A DNA stretch of 64,000 nt, from the NCBI GenBank assembly GCA_017643495.1, contig JAEPNK010000002.1, forward strand, positions 744,001 through 808,000. Reading direction: 5' to 3'. Below are positions 43,676 to 52,803 of the stretch, in pieces; position 1 is the stretch's first letter; each line of letters begins with the position of its first letter. The translations under genes and the position numbers were made by a program. Source of the stretch: Rhizobiaceae bacterium (GTDB lineage Bacteria > Pseudomonadota > Alphaproteobacteria > Rhizobiales > Rhizobiaceae). The notes beneath the pieces are model-generated. The model made no database searches. It had not been told where the DNA came from and saw nothing but the letters and a program-made list of their open reading frames with translations.

Positions 43676-46468
43676 ATGACTGTTGCACCATTCATCAAGC
43701 GCCATATAGGCCCGTCAGAAGCTGATCAGCGCACCATGCTGAACAAGCTGGACATGGTCTCGATAGATGCACTGATTGAGCAGACCATACCCTCTGACAT
43801 TCGTTTCAGGGACAGGCTGGACGTACCGGAAGGTATTAGCCAGGAAGCAGCGCTTGCCGAACTGAAGGCTGCAATGGACCGGAATGTCATTGCAAAACCG
43901 ATGATTGGGCAAGGCTATCATGGCACCCATGTGCCGCCCGTCATTCAACGCAACCTGTTTGAAAATCCGGGTTGGTATACATCCTACACGCCATACCAGC
44001 CAGAGATCAGCCAGGGCCGTCTTGAGCTCCTCTTCAATTTCCAGACCCTGATATCCGAACTCACCGGCCTGCCCGTGGCAAATGCATCGCTGCTTGATGA
44101 AGCAACCGCTATTGCAGAGGCAGCAGGCATGGCCCTGCGTCACCACCGCAGCAAGCGTACCCGCATCGTTCTTGCGAATACACTGCACCCACAAACCGTC
44201 GACGTGCTTGAGACACGCTGCGGCCCGATGGGCATGAGCGTCGATGACGGAGAAATTGATGATACGGTAGCAGCAGTAATCCTCCAGATACCCGATACGT
44301 ATGGTGAAATTGCCGAGCCGGCAGAAATTGTGGCCAAAGCCCGGGAAGCAGGTGCGCTGGTCGTTGTATCATGCGACCCGCTGGCACTGGTTGCCATGGA
44401 TCAACCCGGTTCATGGGGAGCCGATATTGCGGTTGGTTGTATCCAGCGTTATGGCGTACCGCTTGGCAATGGCGGACCCCATGCCGCTTTCATGGCTGTC
44501 ACGGACAAGCTTACACGCCTCATACCCGGTCGTCTTATTGGCCAGTCGATTGATGCACATGGCCGCCCGGCCTACCGCCTTGCCCTCCAGACGCGGGAAC
44601 AGCATATCCGCCGCGAGAAAGCCACGTCGAACATCTGTACCGCGCAGGCGCTTCTTGCCAACATGGCAGCAGCCTATGCCATCTGGCACGGCCCGGCAGG
44701 CCTGACCAACATCGCCAGCCGGGTGCACGCTCTTGCAGCGCGGTTTGCCGCAAGTGTCAAATCAGGCGGCTTCGAACTTAAGAATAACCGCTGTTTCGAT
44801 ACGGTCACGGTTTCTGTACCGGGAAAAGCGGAAACGCTCCGCAATGCCGCCGAGAAACAGGGTTATCTCATCCGCGCAATCGGTAGCGACCTGGTTTCGG
44901 TTGCCTTCGATGAAACCTCCACCGATGAAGACCTCGAAGCCCTTTGCGAGCTGTTCGGTTGCAAGATGGTGAATGGCGAGCAGGACAGCGATCTTTTCAA
45001 GCGTGACGCAGACCGGTTCCTGTCACAACCGGTTTTCCACGAACATCGCTCGGAAACCGAGATGATGCGATATCTGCGCAAGCTGATGGACAAGGACCTG
45101 GCGCTTGATCGTGCCATGATCCCGCTGGGCTCGTGCACCATGAAGCTCAATGCCGCAGCTGAAATGATGCCGGTCAGTTGGGAAACAACCGGCAACATTC
45201 ACCCGTTCGCACCGGCGGCCCATCGTCAGGGCTATACCAGCATGATTGATGATCTTGATCGCTGGCTTTCAAGCATAACCGGCTTTGCCAGAGTGTCCTT
45301 CCAGCCGAATGCGGGCAGCCAGGGCGAGTATGCCGGACTTCTGGCAATTCGCCGCTATCACGAGGAACGGGGCGAAGGTCATCGCAACATATGCCTTATT
45401 CCTTCTTCGGCTCACGGCACTAATCCGGCATCTGCCCACATGGCGGGTTATGAGGTAGTCGTCGTTGCGGCTACCCAGGAGGGAGAAATCTCTCTTGATG
45501 ACATGAAGGAAAAGCTTGAGAAGCACGGCGACAATCTTGCCGCCCTGATGGTGACATACCCGTCAACCCACGGCGTGTTTGAAGCAAGCATTCGTGAAAT
45601 ATGCGAGGCTGTTCACGGCAAGGGAGGGCAGGTTTATCTCGATGGCGCCAACCTCAACGCGATGGTTGGCCTTGCCCGTCCGGGCGATATCGGTGCTGAC
45701 GTCTGCCATCTCAATCTTCACAAGACGTTCTGCATCCCGCACGGGGGTGGTGGCCCCGGAGTTGGGCCAATCGGCGTGGCCGAACATCTCGTACCTCACC
45801 TGCCCGGCCATGTTGAGGAAGGTTCGGACAGTGCCGTGGCTGCAGCACCTTACGGGTCTGCATCGATTCTGCCGATATCGTGGATGTATATCCGGATGCT
45901 CGGGGCGGAAGGGCTGCAAAAGGCCAGTGAAATCGCGATCCTGAGTGCCAATTACCTGGCAGCGTGTTTGCGCGAGCATTATCCAATTCTCTATACCGGG
46001 AAAAACGGCACCATCGCCCACGAGTGCATTCTCGATGTACGCCCCCTGAAAGAGAATGCCGGAATATCCGTCGACGACATCGCAAAGCGGCTGGTCGATT
46101 ACGGATTTCATGCGCCAACCATGTCATGGCCGGTGGTCGGAACATTGATGGTCGAACCAACAGAATCCGAACCATTGAAAGAACTGGACCGCTTTGCCGA
46201 AGCGATGATCGCCATCCGCAAGGAAGCAGCGAAAGTTGAAAGCGGCGAGTGGCCACGCGATGACAATCCGCTCAGCCATGCCCCCCATACTGCCGAGGAT
46301 CTGCTCGCTGATGAATGGAACAGGCCCTACACAAGAATGCAGGGCGCCATGCCGGCAGGTGTTTCGCCGGATGCCAAATACTGGCCGCCGGTTTCACGGG
46401 TCGACAATGCACATGGTGACCGGAACCTGATGTGTACCTGCCCGCCATTGGAGGAACTGGCTTCCTGA
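43676..46468 (+). CDS. gcvP: Glycine dehydrogenase (decarboxylating), P protein
   Basis: PLP enzyme (930 aa) decarboxylating glycine and loading H protein. Both halves of the single-chain form are present: N-terminal [20 protein letters not shown] and [15 protein letters not shown]-terminal [20 protein letters not shown] and the PLP Lys K683 in [18 protein letters not shown]. Slightly shorter than the roughly 955-aa enterobacterial protein but colinear. Ends just before a bidirectional hairpin. The lpd (L protein) is not in this operon, as usual. Confidence 0.97.
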   Translation: MTVAPFIKRHIGPSEADQRTMLNKLDMVSIDALIEQTIPSDIRFRDRLDVPEGISQEAALAELKAAMDRNVIAKPMIGQGYHGTHVPPVIQRNLFENPGWYTSYTPYQPEISQGRLELLFNFQTLISELTGLPVANASLLDEATAIAEAAGMALRHHRSKRTRIVLANTLHPQTVDVLETRCGPMGMSVDDGEIDDTVAAVILQIPDTYGEIAEPAEIVAKAREAGALVVVSCDPLALVAMDQPGSWGADIAVGCIQRYGVPLGNGGPHAAFMAVTDKLTRLIPGRLIGQSIDAHGRPAYRLALQTREQHIRREKATSNICTAQALLANMAAAYAIWHGPAGLTNIASRVHALAARFAASVKSGGFELKNNRCFDTVTVSVPGKAETLRNAAEKQGYLIRAIGSDLVSVAFDETSTDEDLEALCELFGCKMVNGEQDSDLFKRDADRFLSQPVFHEHRSETEMMRYLRKLMDKDLALDRAMIPLGSCTMKLNAAAEMMPVSWETTGNIHPFAPAAHRQGYTSMIDDLDRWLSSITGFARVSFQPNAGSQGEYAGLLAIRRYHEERGEGHRNICLIPSSAHGTNPASAHMAGYEVVVVAATQEGEISLDDMKEKLEKHGDNLAALMVTYPSTHGVFEASIREICEAVHGKGGQVYLDGANLNAMVGLARPGDIGADVCHLNLHKTFCIPHGGGGPGVGPIGVAEHLVPHLPGHVEEGSDSAVAAAPYGSASILPISWMYIRMLGAEGLQKASEIAILSANYLAACLREHYPILYTGKNGTIAHECILDVRPLKENAGISVDDIAKRLVDYGFHAPTMSWPVVGTLMVEPTESEPLKELDRFAEAMIAIRKEAAKVESGEWPRDDNPLSHAPHTAEDLLADEWNRPYTRMQGAMPAGVSPDAKYWPPVSRVDNAHGDRNLMCTCPPLEELAS

Positions 46469-46498
46469 CAAAAGGGAAGTCCAAGCCTGACAAGCCCC

Positions 46499-46528
46499 AA
46501 ATCCGCCATCAGGTCAGATGGCGGATTT
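46499..46528. terminator. Bidirectional hairpin between gcvP and the glutaredoxin-MauE gene
   Basis: Perfect 12-bp stem AAATCCGCCATC / GATGGCGGATTT with a 6-nt loop. The stop codon of the convergent glutaredoxin-MauE gene (46514-46516) falls in the loop, so the terminator is shared by, and overlaps, that coding end. No strong U-run on either side beyond the stem. Confidence 0.75.
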
Positions 46529-47254
46529 GACAATCATCCATATACCCATTGCGACCATGAACAGGTTCTCCGTCAGGGATACAAAGCCAAGCGGTACATT
46601 GCTGTTGCCGCCGACACAGGCGCATTTGATCTCCCGGCGGTCAATGTAGACAGCCTTGAACACCGATACAGCGCCCACTGTACCGATAAACAGCATCACG
46701 GGTGCCGCAAGCCACAACAATGCACCGGCAAGCATGAGAATGCCGCCCAATGCTTCGGCAAACGGATAAACGCGCCCGTATGGCACCCATTTCTGCGCCA
46801 GCAGGTCATAGTTGAGGAACATCGTGGAAAAGCTCTCCACATCCTGCAATTTCTGCACTGCCAGAAAACAGACGGATATGGCGACAAACCATTCCAGTGA
46901 CCGAACGGTAACCACCGAACCGAGCGTCGCATAGCTCAAGCCAAGCGCCATCAGCGCGGCAACCGAAAATATGGCAATTACCGGTTGGTAGCTTGTCTCG
47001 CCTTCCTGTTTGACATCTTCACCGAAATGTTCGCGAAGGCCGTCATATCCCCCTACCCGTTCTTCTCCAATCCAGATTTGGGGTGTGGTTTCAACATCAT
47101 GTTTTTCCTTGAACGCGTCTGTTTCCTCCCGCGTCTCCAGATGATGATCGTCGACTGTGTATCCCTTGCTTTCAAGCAGGTGTTTGGCCTTCAGCCCGTA
47201 TGGGCAAATATGGTCCTCCATAACCATCCGGTACAATGTTGCTGTCCTGGACAT
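46514..47254 (-). CDS. Glutaredoxin-MauE/DoxX fusion membrane protein
   Basis: Two-domain redox protein (246 aa). Residues 1-75 are a glutaredoxin with active-site CPYG (C17-P-Y-G20) and VETTPQIWIGEERVGGYDGL, the cis-Pro and glutathione-binding loop. Residues 90-246 form a four-span MauE-type membrane domain (VIAIFSVAALMALGLSYATL; final CACVGGNSNVPLGFVSL containing paired Cys near 217). MauE-type proteins pass disulfide or reducing equivalents across the membrane. Divergent from cueR with a MerR-type 19-bp-spacer promoter in between, so it is predicted to be copper (or redox) inducible. Confidence 0.88.
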   Translation of the reverse strand: MSRTATLYRMVMEDHICPYGLKAKHLLESKGYTVDDHHLETREETDAFKEKHDVETTPQIWIGEERVGGYDGLREHFGEDVKQEGETSYQPVIAIFSVAALMALGLSYATLGSVVTVRSLEWFVAISVCFLAVQKLQDVESFSTMFLNYDLLAQKWVPYGRVYPFAEALGGILMLAGALLWLAAPVMLFIGTVGAVSVFKAVYIDRREIKCACVGGNSNVPLGFVSLTENLFMVAMGIWMIVKSAI

Positions 47255-47308
47255 AAGTTATTCCCTCAATTGTTTTGTGTTCGTCTTTAGTTTGACAAAT
47301 TCACAATC

Positions 47309-47339
47309 CATGTATTTGTTCCAGTTACTAGAAGGTCAA
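47309..47339 (-). promoter_or_regulatory. CueR/HmrR-type promoter for the glutaredoxin-MauE gene
   Basis: On the minus strand TTGACC (47334-47339) and TACATG (47309-47314) are separated by exactly 19 nt, the overlong spacer characteristic of MerR-family activators. The spacer begins TTCTAG and contains CTGGAAC, resembling the ACCTTC...GGAAGGT dyad of copper-responsive CueR operators with an imperfect right half. The cueR ribosome site lies at its edge on the other strand. A plus-strand TTGACA (47292-47297) could serve cueR itself. Confidence 0.75.
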
Positions 47340-47348
47340 GGAAGCAAA

Positions 47349-47750
47349 ATGAACATTGGACAGGCTGCGCAGTTTTCGGGATTGCCTTCGAAAACAATAC
47401 GGTATTACGAGTCTATCGACCTGGTGGTGCCGGACAGGGCCGGAAACGGTTACCGGGATTATTCGGAAAAAGATGTGCACCAGCTTTCTTTTGTGCAGCG
47501 GGCACGATCGCTTGGATTCTCGATTGAGGAATGCCGCCTGCTGCTTTCCCTCTACAGGGATGACCAGCGTGCCAGTGCAGATGTCAAGCGTCTTGCTCTC
47601 AACAAGATTGACGAGATTGAACGAAAGATATTGGAACTTCAGTCATTGAAGACGACACTGTCAAAACTGGCAAAACATTGCCAGGGAAACAACAAGCCGG
47701 ATTGCCCCATCATTGATGACCTTGCCGGTAGCACAATCACCTCGAATTGA
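47349..47750 (+). CDS. cueR: Cu(I)-responsive MerR-family regulator (CueR/HmrR type)
   Basis: MerR-type activator (133 aa). N-terminal winged helix MNIGQAAQFSGLPSKTIRYY with ESIDLVVPDRAGNGYRDYSE, central dimerisation coiled coil (80-110) and the metal-binding C-terminus with C111 and C119 in HCQGNNKPDCP, the C-x7-C spacing of CueR/HmrR Cu(I) sensors. ATG at 47349 follows AAGGAAG; the open frame before it (from 47157) belongs to the divergent promoter region. Most likely controls the glutaredoxin-MauE gene and perhaps the cytochrome c' gene downstream. Confidence 0.93.
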   Translation: MNIGQAAQFSGLPSKTIRYYESIDLVVPDRAGNGYRDYSEKDVHQLSFVQRARSLGFSIEECRLLLSLYRDDQRASADVKRLALNKIDEIERKILELQSLKTTLSKLAKHCQGNNKPDCPIIDDLAGSTITSN

Positions 47751-47829
47751 ACTTTACGAAGATTTTGACCTTGCGCTTGCTGAAGCCCATGCGTCAGAAA
47801 TCTGCCACAAATCCGAACTGGAGGAACAT

Positions 47830-48288
47830 GTGAAAGACTTTAAGTATATTATTCCGGGCCTCTTTATGCTGGCGGCAACCGGTGGCATTGCACTTGCCCA
47901 TTCCGGTGCAACAGGAATTGTAAAGGAACGCATGGACATGATGGGAGAGATTGCCGATGGCATGAAGATCATCGGTGGTATGATCAAGGGCCAGAAGCCC
48001 TTTGATGCAGACCAGGCATCCAGCGCCGCAGAAAGCATTGCCAAACACGCTGCCACCATGCCCAAGCTCTTCCCGGAAGGCACTGCCACGGGCACCAGTG
48101 AGGCACTGCCGGCAATCTGGCAGGACTGGGACGAATTCGTAAGAATAGCCGGTGATATGGAAATGCGTGCCTCAGAACTGACAGCAAAAGCAGCTGATGC
48201 CACTGCTGTTGCAGATATCAGGAACGAGTTTTCACAGGTTGCACAAACATGCAGTGCCTGTCACCAGAGTTTCCGGCAGAAGAAATGA
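47830..48288 (+). CDS. Cytochrome c' (class II cytochrome c)
   Basis: Periplasmic high-spin heme protein (152 aa). GTG start with GGAGG 6 nt upstream, then a signal peptide (MKDFKYIIPGLFMLAATGGI ... ALA) and a four-helix bundle ending with the C-terminal heme motif CSACH at 141-145, the position typical of class II cytochromes. The frame is open further upstream to 47713, but that part lacks a signal peptide and overlaps cueR. Cytochromes c' bind NO and can relieve nitrosative stress. Lies 79 nt after cueR on the same strand and may be cotranscribed. Confidence 0.9.
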   Translation: MKDFKYIIPGLFMLAATGGIALAHSGATGIVKERMDMMGEIADGMKIIGGMIKGQKPFDADQASSAAESIAKHAATMPKLFPEGTATGTSEALPAIWQDWDEFVRIAGDMEMRASELTAKAADATAVADIRNEFSQVAQTCSACHQSFRQKK

Positions 48289-48318
48289 ACTTCGGATTTT
48301 TGGTGGGCATTACCAAGA

Positions 48319-48335
48319 CCGGGTGAACTACCCGG
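48319..48335. terminator. Small hairpin between cytochrome c' and the lyase gene
   Basis: CCGGGT / ACCCGG, 6-bp stem with 5-nt loop, overlapping the stop codon of the convergent lyase gene and preceded by TGGT...ACCA. GC-rich but short; a plausible weak shared terminator. Confidence 0.35.
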
Positions 48336-49224
48336 CCGGGTCGGTGCGGCTTGATGAGGCGTATTGTTCGGATTTTTCATAGTAATCCTCAAACCCGATC
48401 CGTTTGCGAAGCTCCATGAAATCCATGATGCCTTCCCGTCGGTCATCACCCATTGTTTTCAGTGTGGCGACCATTGCCTGCATTGCAGCCGCCATCAGGC
48501 TTAGGGGATAGGCGGCAATACTGTACCCGATATCATGCAGTGCGGCATTGGGAAGATCAGGCGTCTCGCCTCCCTCAACAATGTTTGCCATTTTCGGCAG
48601 TGGCAGGGATTGGCAGACTTCGCGCATTTCTGCTTCACTCTTTGGCGCTTCCACAAACAGGATGTCGGCACCGAGCTCGGCAAATTTGGCAGCCCGTTCA
48701 ATGGCTTCTGCCAGCCCGTGTTCATGGCGGGCATCGGTACGTGCCAGGATCAGTATATCCAGCCCTTCCTCACGCAGTTCTTCTCGCTGGTCTGCCGCAG
48801 CCCGGATTCTGTCGAATGCCTCTTCCCTGCCAACCACAGCCTTGCCCGGCGTATGTCCGCAACGCTTGGGCGACAGCTGGTCCTCGATCATCACCGATGC
48901 ACAACCCGCCCTTGCGAACCCGTCCACCGTACGGCGCACATTCATCGCGTTTCCATATCCGGTGTCACCATCCCCGATCAGCGGAATGTCGATTGCTCCC
49001 GTGATGTTGCGGGCCTGGTCAAGCACTTCCGAATAGGACATCAGGCCAAGGTCCGGCGCTCCTATCCGCGAGGCGGACGCAGCAAAGCCCGACATGAATG
49101 TCAGTTCATATCCTTCCTGCGCTATCAACTTGGCTGACAGGGCATCGAAACAGCACGGCATGACATGGCACTTGTCCTGTTCGAGAAGCTTGCGGAGACG
49201 GGTTGCGGGGTTTGCTTTCGGCAT
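48328..49224 (-). CDS. Isocitrate lyase/PEP mutase-family lyase
   Basis: Mg2+-dependent C-C lyase (298 aa). IGDGDTGYGNAMNVRRTV supplies the metal Asp residues (D85, D87) and K120-R-C-G-H124 is the catalytic loop motif found in 2-methylisocitrate lyase and dimethylmalate lyase (PEP mutases usually lack this Cys). EDQLSPKRCGHTPGKAV and ARTDARHEHGLAEAIERAA confirm the family. ATG at 49224; it follows 5 nt after the dctM stop, so the lyase is the final gene of a TRAP dctPQM operon and probably acts on the transported 2,3-disubstituted malate/citrate-like acid. Confidence 0.9.
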   Translation of the reverse strand: MPKANPATRLRKLLEQDKCHVMPCCFDALSAKLIAQEGYELTFMSGFAASASRIGAPDLGLMSYSEVLDQARNITGAIDIPLIGDGDTGYGNAMNVRRTVDGFARAGCASVMIEDQLSPKRCGHTPGKAVVGREEAFDRIRAAADQREELREEGLDILILARTDARHEHGLAEAIERAAKFAELGADILFVEAPKSEAEMREVCQSLPLPKMANIVEGGETPDLPNAALHDIGYSIAAYPLSLMAAAMQAMVATLKTMGDDRREGIMDFMELRKRIGFEDYYEKSEQYASSSRTDPAG

Positions 49225-49229
49225 AAATC

Positions 49230-50504
49230 CTACCATTTGAAGGGAACATAAAGAGCCATGTCAGGGAAGATGTACAACGCCACCACACTTGCCAGCATGA
49301 TGAGAAGGAAGGGAATAACCCCGCGCGAGACTTCACCCAGCCCCGTTCGGGCCACCGCCTGTATGACATAGAGATTGAGCCCGACCGGTGGCGTGATAAG
49401 GGCACACTCAACCATGATCACCACATAAACACCAAACCAGATCGGATCAAAGCCGAGTGCCAGCGCTGCAGGCAACAGAACCGGCACCATGATAAGCACC
49501 ATTGAAAGGGCCTCGAACACCAGCCCCATGAGCAACAGGACCACACTCACTACCAGAATGAAGAGGATCGGACCGTCAATATTGTTGGTGATGAATGCCG
49601 AGATATCCTGGGGAATCCGGTAAAGGGCGATAGCCTTTCCGAAAATCTTGGCACCCGCAATGATCAACAGGATTGCAACTGTGGTCACCATGGATTCAAA
49701 GGCCGCTTCCTTGAAGCCCTGCCATGTCAGCGTGCGCAGCATGAAAACGGTTATCAGCAGCGCTGCCGCAAAACCCACTGCCGCAGCTTCGGTAGGCGTA
49801 AACGCGCCGCTGTAAAGACCGCCAATGACAATCGCCGCCAGCAGAAATGGCGGGAACGCCCTCAGCGATGCATCACGCCGTTCTGTCCAGCTGGCAGCAT
49901 CAACGCGCTGGAACTCCGGAGAACGCCAGGCATAGATCATTGCGTAAACAGTGAAAGCCGCGACCAGAACAAGACCCGGCACAATACCGGCCAGAAACAG
50001 GGCAATCACGCTTTCTTCCGTAATGAAGCCGTAAACGATCATCGGAATCGAGGGCGGGATAAGAATTCCAAGGGTGCCCCCCGCAGCCAGCAGACCGTAG
50101 ACAAAGCGCTTGCCATATCCCCGCGATATCATTTCCGGGATGGCAACTGTGCCGATAGTGGCAGCCGTCGCGACTGATGACCCGCTGATTGCCGCAAATA
50201 TCGCACACGAAAAGATGGTCGCAACCGCAAGTCCGCCCGGCCAGTGGCCAACCCATGCCTGAACGGCAGCAAACAGGTCCCGTCCAACACCTCCCTTGAG
50301 CAGCACATTGGACATCAGCAGGAAAAGCGGAACCGCGAGAAGTATGAAGCCGTCAAGCGTCGACAGAACGGCCTGCGGTGCCATCAGGGGCGAGAACCCG
50401 CCCAGAATGAGCATGCCAAGGCCAATACCGCCCAGTGCGTACGCAACCGGAACTCCGATCAGCAGCAGTCCAAAGAGAATGAAAAGGATGATTGCGACTG
50501 TCAT
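49230..50504 (-). CDS. dctM: TRAP transporter large permease, DctM family
   Basis: Large membrane subunit (424 aa), about 12 spans. LFGLLLIGVPVAYALGGIGL opening, FILLAVPLFLLMSNVLLKGG, IFAAISGSSVATAATIGTVA and the repeated IPPSIPMIVYGFITEESVIA and ITPPVGLNLYVIQAVA signatures of the DctM family. ATGA overlap with dctQ. Operon with dctP, dctQ and the lyase. Confidence 0.93.
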   Translation of the reverse strand: MTVAIILFILFGLLLIGVPVAYALGGIGLGMLILGGFSPLMAPQAVLSTLDGFILLAVPLFLLMSNVLLKGGVGRDLFAAVQAWVGHWPGGLAVATIFSCAIFAAISGSSVATAATIGTVAIPEMISRGYGKRFVYGLLAAGGTLGILIPPSIPMIVYGFITEESVIALFLAGIVPGLVLVAAFTVYAMIYAWRSPEFQRVDAASWTERRDASLRAFPPFLLAAIVIGGLYSGAFTPTEAAAVGFAAALLITVFMLRTLTWQGFKEAAFESMVTTVAILLIIAGAKIFGKAIALYRIPQDISAFITNNIDGPILFILVVSVVLLLMGLVFEALSMVLIMVPVLLPAALALGFDPIWFGVYVVIMVECALITPPVGLNLYVIQAVARTGLGEVSRGVIPFLLIMLASVVALYIFPDMALYVPFKW

Positions 50505-50998
50505 TCGTGACCTGCATTTCTTTCAGGCGCACCGTGTTTGACCACGCCGACAAATTCGACAATTGACTGAAGGGCAAGGAGCGCAAACCCGAACGGTACG
50601 GCCAGTTCAACAATCCAGACCGGAAGGTTCAGCAAACTGCCCGTGGTGCGGCCACGCAGGAAACTGTCATGGAAGATTTCCCACCCATAGGCTGTAACGA
50701 CCACGGAAAATGCGAATACCACCAGCAGCGCCAGCAATTCACACACTTTTTGCAGACCCGGACCGAGCGTGCCCGTAACCGCAGTCACGGTGATATGGCG
50801 GCGAACCGACAATATCCACGGCATTGCAATGAGAGACCCCCAGATCAGGCACATCTGGCTGAGTTCAGCCGCCCAGATTGTGGGAGCAGTGAAGAAGTAG
50901 CGTGCCGTGACCTCATAGGTCAGCATCACGCCGGTAGCAGCAAACAGACATGCCGCTATCCACGCCAGCAACCGCACCAGATGGTCCAGTGTTTTCAC
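50501..50998 (-). CDS. dctQ: TRAP transporter small permease, DctQ family
   Basis: Small permease (165 aa) with four spans. VMLTYEVTARYFFTAPTIWA is the conserved second-half-of-TM1 R-Y-F region, followed by SQMCLIWGSLIAMPWIL. N-terminus HLVRLLAWIAACLFAATGVM. Separated from dctP by 66 nt containing a strong hairpin at 51020-51046 and overlapping dctM downstream. Ribosome site lies in GGGAGGGCC. Confidence 0.9.
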   Translation of the reverse strand: MKTLDHLVRLLAWIAACLFAATGVMLTYEVTARYFFTAPTIWAAELSQMCLIWGSLIAMPWILSVRRHITVTAVTGTLGPGLQKVCELLALLVVFAFSVVVTAYGWEIFHDSFLRGRTTGSLLNLPVWIVELAVPFGFALLALQSIVEFVGVVKHGAPERNAGHE

Positions 50999-51019
50999 CT
51001 GAAGGCCCTCCCCTGTAAC

Positions 51020-51046
51020 GCCATCCCCGGATGGTCCGGAGATGGC
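51020..51046 (-). terminator. Stem-loop between dctP and dctQ (lyase operon)
   Basis: GCCATC / GATGGC (6 bp) continued by CCGGA / TCCGG (5 bp) across a single C-A mismatch, closed by a 3-nt loop. Located 19 nt after the dctP stop on the coding strand; no U-run follows. An alternative CCATC/GATGG hairpin with a 4-nt loop is also possible. Likely an mRNA stability/segmentation element. Confidence 0.6.
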
Positions 51047-51064
51047 AATGCGAAAAGCACAAGC

Positions 51065-52054
51065 TTAAAGCTTGTTGGCTTCGTCCATCAGTTTTTCACC
51101 GAGGTCACCAGCGGCCTTCTTGTAGTTTTCATAGACTGGAGAAGATACCGATTTCCACGCCTCAATCTCTTCATCCGTTGGCGTGTATATGGTCATGCCG
51201 TTATCCTTGGCAGCTTTGTAGGCTTCTGCCTCGATTTCAGACATGGCATTGCGAACCGCGTCATCGGCTACCTGTGCAGCTTCCTCGATCGCTGAACGAT
51301 GCTCGTCGGAAAGGCCATTCCACCAGTCCTGGTTGACCACAACCACAAACTCGATATCGGCATGGTTGGTTACGGTAATCGTGTCCATGACTTCCCACAG
51401 CTTGCGGGATTTCACCCCGGACACACCGGTCATGCCCACGTCAACTGTACCGCGTTGATAAGCAAGATACTGCTCCGAACCGGAAATCAGTGTCGGTGCG
51501 CCGCCTGCAGCAGTCACAAAATCACCCAGCGTCTTGCCGAAGACACGTACCTTCTTGCCTTCAAGATCAGCCGGCGTTTTGATCGGGCCGCCCTTGGATA
51601 GCAGGATCGCACCACCGTAAGCCTGCCAGTAAAGGATTTTTCCGCCCGTATCAGCAACAGCCTCTTCGACTGCACTGCGGATTGGTGCGCCCTTGCTGAC
51701 CGCCTTGCGCACTTTTTCTTCGGAGTTCAGCAGGAACGGCATGTAGAAAAGGTCAACAGCAGGAACATCGCCTACATAACGGGTCAATGAAGCCACACCG
51801 GCTTCGATAGCGCCTGAACCGACAGCCTGGGGAACTTCCTTGTCCTTGTACAATTGTGCAGAGTCGTAAATCTCCACATCAATCTCACCATTGGTGCGTT
51901 CCTCAACCTCTTTTTCAAAAACCAGCAGGTTCTGGCCAAGGTGAGATTTCAATGGCAGTTGCAGTGAAACACGCATCTTTTCGGCTGCAAAAGCAGATGT
52001 GCTGAGCGCAGATGCAAGCAACGCGGCACCGATCATTTTTGTGAAAGTTTTCAT
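51065..52054 (-). CDS. dctP: TRAP transporter substrate-binding protein, DctP family
   Basis: Periplasmic receptor (329 aa). Signal peptide MKTFTKMIGAALLASALSTS with AFA cleavage, mature start AEKMRVSLQLPLKSHLGQNL. Family features GEIDVEIYDSAQLYKDKEVP and VRVFGKTLGDFVTAAGGAPT (binding-site region). ATG at 52054 follows GGGAGGAAG. The 216-nt gap to the next gene (52055-52270) holds a short GATAT/ATATC repeat and no open frame of note. Ligand unknown; the lyase in the operon suggests a branched hydroxy-acid. Confidence 0.92.
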   Translation of the reverse strand: MKTFTKMIGAALLASALSTSAFAAEKMRVSLQLPLKSHLGQNLLVFEKEVEERTNGEIDVEIYDSAQLYKDKEVPQAVGSGAIEAGVASLTRYVGDVPAVDLFYMPFLLNSEEKVRKAVSKGAPIRSAVEEAVADTGGKILYWQAYGGAILLSKGGPIKTPADLEGKKVRVFGKTLGDFVTAAGGAPTLISGSEQYLAYQRGTVDVGMTGVSGVKSRKLWEVMDTITVTNHADIEFVVVVNQDWWNGLSDEHRSAIEEAAQVADDAVRNAMSEIEAEAYKAAKDNGMTIYTPTDEEIEAWKSVSSPVYENYKKAAGDLGEKLMDEANKL

Positions 52055-52270
52055 TGGTCTTCCTCCCAGATGTAGCGAACCAAGCCTGACAGATATCAAC
52101 ATATCGTGAGAAATTGCAAGCATGCATCAGGGATTAAGTGGATGTTGCCACACAGGATTTGGAAAAGCCCGGCACACGAACTGGCAACCCGCAAAAACGA
52201 ACATGCAGTTACGATACAAACTGAAAGAAATTACGGCCTGAACTGCAAAATCCGCAAAGGAAAACCGGCG

Positions 52271-52603
52271 TCAGCCAGCCTGCTGGATATCACCTGATTC
52301 CGGGCTGTCATCGACAACATTTACAAAGGAAACACCCAGATAGGGCCCCTTTTCCCATTGTTTTCTGACCCGCATGAGATCAGGAACAGCCGGAGCCTTG
52401 ATATCGAACTCGTCAGGCAAGTCAGAACTGACCGGCAGATGGAGTCGCATGCCGGATGTTGATACATCCTTGATCACACAGTGGCACTGGAACTCACCAT
52501 TGACGCTCACAGCTCCCGAAAATGCAGAACTGATGCGCTCTGCCCGGCGCTTGTCGGCCTGAACCTTGAGTATTTTTGCTGTCGTGACTGGATGATTGAA
52601 CAT
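52271..52603 (-). CDS. PilZ-domain protein
   Basis: Small c-di-GMP-binding candidate (110 aa) comprising one PilZ domain. The R-x-x-x-R motif (R19-R-A-E-R23) and the D-x-S-x-x-G motif (D46-V-S-T-S-G51) are both intact, with the C-terminal GPYLGVSFVNV strand. Such orphan PilZ proteins adjust motility, polysaccharide or gene expression in response to c-di-GMP. No cyclase or phosphodiesterase lies nearby. Divergent from the amidotransferase gene; the 200-nt gap is AT-rich with no further gene. Confidence 0.85.
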   Translation of the reverse strand: MFNHPVTTAKILKVQADKRRAERISSAFSGAVSVNGEFQCHCVIKDVSTSGMRLHLPVSSDLPDEFDIKAPAVPDLMRVRKQWEKGPYLGVSFVNVVDDSPESGDIQQAG

Positions 52604-52803
52604 GGAATTTGCGGACTGATTATCGTTTTCCGCAAGCTATCGTTTTTAGTCTAAGATTCCGTAAATACATTCGGAAGAGTTTGAGCGGTTGTCAGGTTTC
52701 TTCATGATTTGTGAAATTTTTGTCCATTTCCCTCGCCTGCCTCGTACTTGCAAACAGCAATTGGAAGACATAAACGGAAAGCTGAGAAGATTTTGGAGTT
52801 CCC

